A stretch of DNA of 11,590 nt from Candidatus Brevibacterium intestinigallinarum (GTDB lineage Bacteria; Actinomycetota; Actinomycetes; Actinomycetales; Brevibacteriaceae), in assembly GCA_019117325.1 (NCBI GenBank), contig DWZY01000193.1:1-11590 (forward strand), given 5' to 3'. The position numbers and the translations under genes are program-made. Positions 7,070-11,590 of the stretch are shown here, in pieces (positions within the stretch are counted from its first letter, which is position 1; each line of letters opens with the position of its first letter). The notes below the pieces were generated by a model. It was not told the DNA's origin. It made no database searches and saw only the letters and a program-made list of their open reading frames with translations.

Positions 7070-7167
7070 GAATCGCCGTGCTCGGCGCCTCATCCTGCCC
7101 GACGCCCGTCGCAGTGCTCGGCAGTGCTTCATCCCGACCTGCACCCGTCGTCGCTGGCCACCCGTGA
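7066..7167 (+). pseudogene. Stub of an NAD(P)-binding oxidoreductase gene
   Basis: An ATG overlapping the stop of the transporter (ATGA at 7066-7069) starts a 33-codon frame. It begins MRIAVLGASS, which is typical of the first beta-strand and glycine loop of NmrA/SDR-like NAD(P)-binding proteins (MRIAVLGATG-R-G style). After about nine codons the similarity ends and the frame becomes Pro/Ser/Val-rich until the TGA at 7165. The likeliest reading is that a coupled downstream gene has lost almost all of its body by deletion. A chance resemblance over nine residues is possible. Confidence 0.4.
7078..7150 (+). repeat. Imperfect tandem duplication, period about 36-39 bases
   Basis: GTGCTCGGC occurs at 7078-7086 and 7114-7122. 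Each copy is followed by a CATCC block and then CCCGTCG (7105-7111 and 7144-7150), with small insertions between copies. It falls inside the oxidoreductase stub and may mark slippage or rearrangement at the decay site. Confidence 0.4.
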
Positions 7168-7231
7168 GACGCGGGGAGACTGCTGTCGGAACGCCCTGGT
7201 CCGCGTGAGCGGTGCCTGCTTGAATGGGCTC

Positions 7232-7459
7232 ATGAGCGACGACCTCTTTGAGCACGAGACGGAAGCGACGATGACCCGCGAGCAGGCGGCGGCACGGCTG
7301 CGCGCGCTTGCGGACGCGCTGGAGCGGCAGAACAGCCTCCGCGTCGTCCAGGACGGACGGGACGTGACGATCAGCGTGCCCGACACAGTCGAGTACGAGC
7401 TCGAGGTCGAGGTGGAGCCCGGTGGCGCATCGGAGATCGAGGTCTCGATCAGCTGGTGA
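7232..7459 (+). CDS. Amphi-Trp domain protein
   Basis: A 75-residue acidic protein that appears to match the amphi-Trp domain family, a small conserved domain of unknown function named for its amphipathic pattern and C-terminal Trp. Visible features are the N-terminal LFEHETEATMTREQAAARLR segment, a helix running through ALADALE, a beta-strand section DVTISVPDTVEYELEVEVE, and the terminal EIEVSISW ending in Trp75. It has no signal peptide or membrane helix. The ATG at 7232 is chosen because MSDDLFEHE is the family-like start; the frame is open further upstream, but that stretch is low-complexity. TTGAAT at 7220-7225 ends seven bases before the ATG, so a leaderless transcript is possible. A cupin gene follows 76 bases downstream. 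Function is unknown. Confidence 0.75.
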   Translation: MSDDLFEHETEATMTREQAAARLRALADALERQNSLRVVQDGRDVTISVPDTVEYELEVEVEPGGASEIEVSISW

Positions 7460-7535
7460 CCCGCAGTCGGGGTCAGGCTGGCAGCCGCACTCAGACGGGT
7501 CGACGCGCGCAGATCGACGAAAGGGGAGAGGGCCC

Positions 7536-7958
7536 ATGAGCACCGACGAATCCGCGAGCACCCAGGACCCCGTGCGCGACGGGGACCGCAGAGTGGGCGC
7601 GGGCCGTGAGGGCACCGGCGCAGTTCTCGATGCTCTGGCGCTGGCCGCGGCACCGCAGCCGGACAACCCCCGCGGTCGCCCCTCCGTCAAGCGACTCATC
7701 CAGGCGGACGGCGCGAACCTCGTGGCTTTCACCTTCGCGCCCGGGCAGTCATTCCCGGACCACTCGGTCGCCCACCCCATCACGGTGCAGTGCCTGTCCG
7801 GGGAACTCACCTTCACGGTGGGCGGGGAGACGACCCAGATGCGTCCCGGCGTCGTCATCCACTGCGCCGAGCGCGTCACCCACCGCGTCGACTGCCCGGA
7901 CACCGCACCGGAATCCAGCGTCCTGCTCCTCACAATGCTCACGGGCGAGCGCCACTGA
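7536..7958 (+). CDS. Small cupin-domain protein
   Basis: A 140-residue single-domain cupin. After a polar N-terminal 30 residues, the beta-barrel covers about 50-135. A motif 1-like segment reads FAPGQSFPDHSVAHPITVQC followed by LSGELTFTVGG, and a motif 2-like segment reads MRPGVVIHCAERVTHRVD. The usual HxH of motif 1 is replaced by a spaced HSVAH, and the Glu is shifted, so the metal site is degenerate or altered. Cytoplasmic, with no signal peptide. The ATG at 7536 is preceded by a purine-rich AAGGGGAGAGG ribosome binding site (7521-7531). It lies just downstream of the amphi-Trp gene on the same strand and ends convergently with yhhQ. The substrate cannot be inferred. Confidence 0.8.
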   Translation: MSTDESASTQDPVRDGDRRVGAGREGTGAVLDALALAAAPQPDNPRGRPSVKRLIQADGANLVAFTFAPGQSFPDHSVAHPITVQCLSGELTFTVGGETTQMRPGVVIHCAERVTHRVDCPDTAPESSVLLLTMLTGERH

Positions 7959-7978
7959 CCTGCCGGGGCGCAGAAATG

Positions 7979-8021
7979 CAACGGGAATCGCAAACTACAG
8001 CGCTATAACGTTGTGTGCTGT
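7979..8021. other. AT-richer convergent intergenic patch with interleaved inverted repeats
   Basis: The 106 bases between the cupin and the convergent yhhQ gene include an AT-richer patch unlike its surroundings. CAACG (7979-7983) can pair with CGTTG (8009-8013), and ACAGC (7997-8001) with GCTGT (8017-8021). The two pairings interleave, a pseudoknot-like order. It may be part of a shared 3' end; arms of only five bases are weak evidence. Confidence 0.25.
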
Positions 8022-8064
8022 CTCAGGACTTCACGACGAGGCCAGTCCCACGCAGTCACGCGCC

Positions 8065-8772
8065 TCAGAGGCTCGCCTCCGCGCCTCCTGGTGCGTACGT
8101 CGTCTCGCGCGCCTTGATCCAGCCGATGACCCGGTAGGTGATCGGCATGAGGATGATCTCGACCGCGACCTTGTAGACGAAGCCCACGATGATGTAGTTG
8201 ACGAAGTCCCAGCCGGGGATGACACCGGCGAAGGCGACGATGCAGAAGATGAGGGTGTCCGCGAACTCGCCCACACCGGTCGAGGTGAGCAGCCGCACCC
8301 ACAGGTGCTTCTCGCCCATCTTCTCCTTGACCTTCACGAGCACGAACGCGTTGAGCAGCTGCCCCACGAGGTAGCCGGCCAGCGACGCGAGCACGATGCG
8401 CGGATAGAAGCCCAGGACGGCCTCGAACGCGGACTGGTTCTCGTAGCCAGGGCCAGCAGGGGCGACCTGGACGACGAAGAACACGAGGACGGCCAGCGCC
8501 TGCATCGCGAAGCCCATGAGGACGGCGCGGCGGGCGGCCCGGAAACCGTAGACCTCGCTGATGACATCGCCCAGGATGTAGGCGAGGGGGAACAGGAAGG
8601 CGCCCCCGTCGGCCACGAACGGGCCGATCTCGATGACCTTGGTCGCCGAGATGTTCGAGATGATGAAGACGCAGCACAGCAGCGCCAGGATGTATGCGTA
8701 GAAGCGACCCCGCGTACTCGCGAAAGCAGCGGGGCCCCCAGACGGGGCGTCCATATCAGTTCGGTTCGACAT
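8065..8772 (-). CDS. yhhQ: Queuosine-precursor transporter, YhhQ/VUT family
   Basis: A 235-residue integral membrane protein of the YhhQ (DUF165/VUT) family. E. coli YhhQ imports preQ0/preQ1, and relatives in bacteria that salvage Q import queuine. After a polar N-terminal 20 residues, about six hydrophobic helices follow. Family hallmarks are ISNISATKVIEIG near residues 38-50, the FLFPLAYILGDVISEVYG segment near 59-76, and FADTLIFCIVAFAG around 170-185. The ATG at 8772 is chosen because AAGGAG lies four bases upstream; a second in-frame ATG at 8754 has no such site. The first 17 bases overlap the end of the M3-YbaK gene, so translation is probably coupled. The presence of tgt at 2783-4108 supports a queuosine-salvage role. 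There is no room for a leader riboswitch. Confidence 0.92.
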   Translation of the reverse strand: MSNRTDMDAPSGGPAAFASTRGRFYAYILALLCCVFIISNISATKVIEIGPFVADGGAFLFPLAYILGDVISEVYGFRAARRAVLMGFAMQALAVLVFFVVQVAPAGPGYENQSAFEAVLGFYPRIVLASLAGYLVGQLLNAFVLVKVKEKMGEKHLWVRLLTSTGVGEFADTLIFCIVAFAGVIPGWDFVNYIIVGFVYKVAVEIILMPITYRVIGWIKARETTYAPGGAEASL

Positions 8773-11422
8773 CGATCTCCTTGCCGCCCGTCAGATCGAC
8801 GAGCTGTGTGTATGTGAGTGGCACCATCGCCTCGACGGTGCCTCCGCCGGCCCACAGCTGCGCGTGCTGCCGCAGGTCCCGGTCGATGAAGGTGAGCAGC
8901 TGCGCGGGGTGGCCGGCGGGGGCGACCCCGCCCACGGGCTGCCCGGTGGCCTCGAGGACCGACTCCGGGTCCGCGCGCTTGAGCCTGCGCGCCCCGATCA
9001 CGGCCGCCGTGTGCTCCGTGTCCACGCGGTGGGCGCCCGAGGTCATGATGAGGACGGGCTCCTCCCGCACCTGCGGTGCCGCAGGCTGCGGGTCGTCCTC
9101 CGCCGAGGCCGTGGTCGCCCGGCCGTCGGCATCGTCACCGGCCAGCGAGTGCGCGGGGGTCTCCCCGGCCTCGGCGTCGGTGGTCTCCTCCTCGAACTCC
9201 GCGAGGAAGACGAGCGAGTTCGCGATCGCTCCCACATCGACGCCGTGGTGCTGCGCGGCAGCAGCCGCGGTGGGCAGGGGCTCCGGGTGGACGACGACGC
9301 GCGCGTCGATGCTGGCGGCTCTCAGGTCGCGCTCGAGCCGGGCGTGTGCGGGGTGTGCGGGTCCGGCGGGCCGCAGCGGGGCCAGCCCGCGGCGGCGCAG
9401 CAGCGGGTCGACCTCGACCTCGGCGCCCAGGAAGTCGCGCAGAGCGGTGAGCGGGTCGACGGAGAAGCCCAGCGCCAGCACCTCCTTGCGGTAGCGGGCG
9501 CCCAGCTCCGGGTCGAGGCCGCCGTGGTCCTCGAACAGCTCGGAGACCGCGGCCGCGTACTGCTCCGACCACAGGTACGAGTAGTAGCCGGAGGCGTACC
9601 CGCCGGTGAAGGTGTGCGCGAAGTACGTGGAGCGGTAGCGGGGCGGGACGACCGGGTCGAAGCCGGCGGCGGAGAGGACCTCGGCCTCGAAGGAGAGGAC
9701 GTCCTCGATCGCGTCGCCGTCCTCCAGCGCGTGCCAGCCCAGGTCCAGCATCGCCGCGGCCAGGTACTCGAGCGTCTCGAAGCCCTGGCCGAAGCCCTGC
9801 GCGTCCCGCAGCGTCTCGATGACCTCCGGATCCAGCGGCTCACCGGTCTCCCAGTGGCGGGCATAGCCGGGCACCACCTGCGGGTGCAGGGCCCACATCT
9901 CGAACTGCTGCGAGGGGAACTCGACGTAGTCGCGGGGGACGGACGTACCCGCGTGTGACGGGTGCACGGAATCCGCGAAGAGCCCGTGCAGCACGTGGCC
10001 GAACTCGTGGAACAGCGTGATCGTCTCATCGACGCTCAGCAGCGCGGGACGGCCTGCGGCAGGGCGGGGCACGTTGAGCGTGAGCGTCGTGATGGGGTGC
10101 AGGCCGGTCAGTCGCGAGCCCGTGACGAGCTCGTCCATCCACGCGCCGCCGGACTTGCCGGTGCGGGCGTACGGGTCGATGAGGACGAGGCCCAGGGGGC
10201 GGCCGCGGTCCTGGACCTCGTACACGCGCACGTCCTCGTGCCAGCCGGACAGGTCGTCGCGAAGCTCGAAGGCGAGGCCGAAGAGGGTGCTCGCGGTCGC
10301 GAAGACGCCATCGGTCAGCACGCGCTCGAACTCGAAGTGGGCTGCGACGTGCGCGCTGTCCAGCTCGAAGGCCTCTGTCCGGTAGCGCTCCCACAGGTGC
10401 AGGATGTCCGCCGGCTGCAGGGGCTGGTCCTCCGGCAGGTCGAAGTACGCGCGGACCCGGCGGGTCTCGCGCTCGAACTGCGCGAGCGCCGGGTCGATGA
10501 GCGAGCGGAGGAGGCCGCCGGCGGACTCGACGTCCGGGGCGACCTGGTCGTCGATCGCGTACTGGGCGAAGCTGTGGAACCCCAGGATGGCGGCGAGGGC
10601 GGCGCGCAGGGCCGTGAGGTCGGTGATGAGCTCGCGGGTGTCGCCGGGGCCGCCGGAGCTGCCGCGGCCCGTCGACAGGGCGAACAGCTTTCTGCGTGTC
10701 TGCGGATCGGTCAGGCGGGTGAGCGCGTCCTGCTGGGTCGTGTTGGTGAGCGGCAGCCGCAGGCCCTCGACGCCGTGCTCCTGCGCATCCGCGCGGGCGG
10801 CCGCGAGCGCGTCCTCGTCCAGACCGGCCAGCGCCGCCTCGTCCTCGACGACCAGGGCGCGGGAGTCCGCCTCGCGCAGGAGGAGCTGACCGAACTCCGT
10901 CTCGATCCGGTCGATCTCCGTCGCGATCGCGGACACGCGCTGACGGTCCTCGTCCTGCAGGCGCACGCCCGCGCGGGAGAAGTCCTGCAGCAGGAGGTCG
11001 TGCAGCCGGCGGTCCTCGGGGATCAGATCGTTCGTGGGCACGGAGCTGAGGAGCTCGTAGAGGTCCTGGTCCAGCTCGATGCCCAGGCGCAGGGCGGTGA
11101 GCTGGGCCCACACAGCTGCGGCGGCCTCGGCGACGGCGTCGGTCTGCACGTTCGACTCGAGGACCCGGACCAGGGCGGACAGGGAGTCCGCCGGCTGGAG
11201 AGCGCGCTCCAGCGCGAGCGTGACGGTGTGGAACGCGGGGTCCTCCGTGGACGACAGGATGTCCGCGACCCCGTCCTGCGCGTGGCGGACGGCCAGGCCG
11301 GCGGCCTCGATGAGGTGGTCGGGGGTGATCGCCTGGAAATCCGGCAGGGCCAGGTCCGGTGGGCCTTCCACGAACTCCCACGCCGGGTTGGGCGCTGACG
11401 CGACGTGCGGGGGCTGGATCAC
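8756..11422 (-). CDS. M3-family (Dcp-like) metallopeptidase fused to a YbaK/aminoacyl-tRNA deacylase domain
   Basis: An 888-residue two-domain protein. Residues 1-680 form a full-length M3 oligopeptidase of the Dcp/oligopeptidase A type, which would cleave short peptides in the cytoplasm. The zinc site is HEFGH (472-476) with Glu501 in RDYVEFPSQ. The substrate-binding His603, Tyr609 and Tyr616 in HTFTGGYASGYYSYLW have the spacing seen in Dcp. The M3 part ends in LLRRRGLA, where stand-alone relatives usually stop. Residues 690-888 form a YbaK domain, including LPTAAAAAQHHGVDVGAIAN, TSGAHRVD (794-801), GGVAPAGHP (831-839) and PLTYTQLVDLTGG. Asn735 occupies the position of the catalytic Lys of YbaK/ProX deacylases. 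A loop of about 45 polar residues (743-788) interrupts the domain. The start is GTG at 11422 with AGGAG six bases upstream. It has no signal peptide. It overlaps yhhQ. Confidence 0.93.
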   Translation of the reverse strand: MIQPPHVASAPNPAWEFVEGPPDLALPDFQAITPDHLIEAAGLAVRHAQDGVADILSSTEDPAFHTVTLALERALQPADSLSALVRVLESNVQTDAVAEAAAAVWAQLTALRLGIELDQDLYELLSSVPTNDLIPEDRRLHDLLLQDFSRAGVRLQDEDRQRVSAIATEIDRIETEFGQLLLREADSRALVVEDEAALAGLDEDALAAARADAQEHGVEGLRLPLTNTTQQDALTRLTDPQTRRKLFALSTGRGSSGGPGDTRELITDLTALRAALAAILGFHSFAQYAIDDQVAPDVESAGGLLRSLIDPALAQFERETRRVRAYFDLPEDQPLQPADILHLWERYRTEAFELDSAHVAAHFEFERVLTDGVFATASTLFGLAFELRDDLSGWHEDVRVYEVQDRGRPLGLVLIDPYARTGKSGGAWMDELVTGSRLTGLHPITTLTLNVPRPAAGRPALLSVDETITLFHEFGHVLHGLFADSVHPSHAGTSVPRDYVEFPSQQFEMWALHPQVVPGYARHWETGEPLDPEVIETLRDAQGFGQGFETLEYLAAAMLDLGWHALEDGDAIEDVLSFEAEVLSAAGFDPVVPPRYRSTYFAHTFTGGYASGYYSYLWSEQYAAAVSELFEDHGGLDPELGARYRKEVLALGFSVDPLTALRDFLGAEVEVDPLLRRRGLAPLRPAGPAHPAHARLERDLRAASIDARVVVHPEPLPTAAAAAQHHGVDVGAIANSLVFLAEFEEETTDAEAGETPAHSLAGDDADGRATTASAEDDPQPAAPQVREEPVLIMTSGAHRVDTEHTAAVIGARRLKRADPESVLEATGQPVGGVAPAGHPAQLLTFIDRDLRQHAQLWAGGGTVEAMVPLTYTQLVDLTGGKEIDVEPN

Positions 11423-11486
11423 GGGATCTCCTGTGCTGGGTGACGCGGAGCCCAGGGGGCGCCGTCCGGGGTGAGGACGGGCGGTC

Positions 11487-11492
11487 TAGGCT
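11487..11492 (+). promoter_or_regulatory. Candidate -10 box giving a leaderless transcript
   Basis: TAGGCT within GTCTAGGCTTGG is a good TANNNT box. Its last base is seven positions before the GTG at 11499, so the predicted transcription start coincides with the start codon. No Shine-Dalgarno precedes that GTG in the six-base gap. It shares the 76-base intergenic region with the divergent M3-YbaK gene. Confidence 0.5.
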
Positions 11493-11498
11493 TGGCGC

Positions 11499-11590
11499 GT
11501 GAGTGAGTTCGAAGGCTACCTGCGCGGTGACCCGCGTGCCCGACGCATCGAGATCGGCCTGCTCATGGCGGGCCTGGCGACCTTCACTCT
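11499..11590 (+). CDS. N-terminus of a probable MFS transporter, cut by the window edge
   Basis: A GTG at 11499 opens a frame that reaches the window edge (30 codons), beginning MSEFEGYLRGDPRARRIEIG and entering a hydrophobic stretch, LLMAGLATFTL. A short polar N-terminus with a basic RARR patch leading into a helix containing AGLATF resembles the start of YnfM-like major facilitator exporters of actinobacteria. The family assignment rests on few residues and is tentative. It is divergent to the M3-YbaK gene. The start is supported by the leaderless-type -10 box immediately upstream. Confidence 0.5.
   Translation, partial: MSEFEGYLRGDPRARRIEIGLLMAGLATFT

Noticed and set aside
6283..7167. 294-codon open frame over the DMT transporter in a different frame
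   Set aside because: It is an Arg/Pro/Ala-rich shadow of the transporter. Only its last 33 codons (from 7066) resemble a protein, and these are listed as an oxidoreductase stub.
5550..7231. Mobile element as the cause of the gene decay
   Set aside because: I looked for terminal inverted repeats, target duplications and transposase fragments and saw none. Small deletions explain the damage without an insertion.
8773..8850. preQ1 riboswitch upstream of yhhQ
   Set aside because: This stretch is coding sequence of the YbaK domain in a conserved part of the fold. No aptamer-like sequence is apparent.
9962..11398. 478-codon open frame antisense to the M3 peptidase gene
   Set aside because: Long antisense frames are common in high-GC DNA. 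The translation is low-complexity Arg/Gly/Ala with no recognisable domain, while the minus strand encodes a clear peptidase.
11436..11455. CTGGG/CCCAG inverted repeat in the M3-YbaK leader
   Set aside because: The stem is only five bases with a ten-base loop, too weak to call a regulatory structure.

Overview
The window is high-GC DNA with dense, strongly GC3-biased genes, ATGA gene overlaps, GAAGGAG-type ribosome binding sites and TANNNT-type -10 boxes. This suggests an actinobacterial chromosome, most likely Micrococcales (Brachybacterium-like, an inference from protein style only). I see no rRNA, tRNA, CRISPR array, transposase or phage gene, and no gene-free stretch longer than 300 bases.

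Layout. Bases 1-147 hold a divergent promoter region and what may be the first codons of a minus-strand gene. Bases 148-4108 are a tight three-gene plus-strand operon: a HisC/Pat-like aminotransferase, a GlcD-type FAD-dependent 2-hydroxyacid dehydrogenase, and a tRNA-guanine transglycosylase (tgt). Each gene joins the next by a 4-base ATGA overlap. Bases 4260-5543 carry a cyclase/formamidase-family hydrolase and a small AhpD-like carboxymuconolactone decarboxylase-family protein. Bases 5593-7167 look like a decaying locus: a LysR regulator with an internal frameshifting deletion, a divergent EamA/DMT transporter that lacks its first helix, and a stub that begins like an NAD(P)-binding oxidoreductase. 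Bases 7232-7958 carry an amphi-Trp domain protein and a cupin. On the minus strand, 11422 to 8065, a large M3 metallopeptidase fused to a YbaK domain overlaps a YhhQ-family queuosine-precursor transporter. The right edge holds the start of a probable MFS transporter whose GTG start sits exactly where a leaderless transcript would begin.

How the genes fit together. The most coherent functional link is between tgt and yhhQ, about 4 kb apart on opposite strands. Together they could import a queuosine precursor or queuine and insert it into tRNA, and no queuosine biosynthesis gene is visible here. The TGT has an insertion of about 26 residues and substitutions at positions that shape the bacterial preQ1 pocket, which fits use of a different base such as queuine. 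The M3-YbaK fusion is the most unusual protein architecture: a Dcp-like oligopeptidase joined to a trans-editing-type domain that has Asn where the family normally has a catalytic Lys. The LysR/DMT/oxidoreductase region is a compact example of gene erosion. I found no clearly new multi-gene system.
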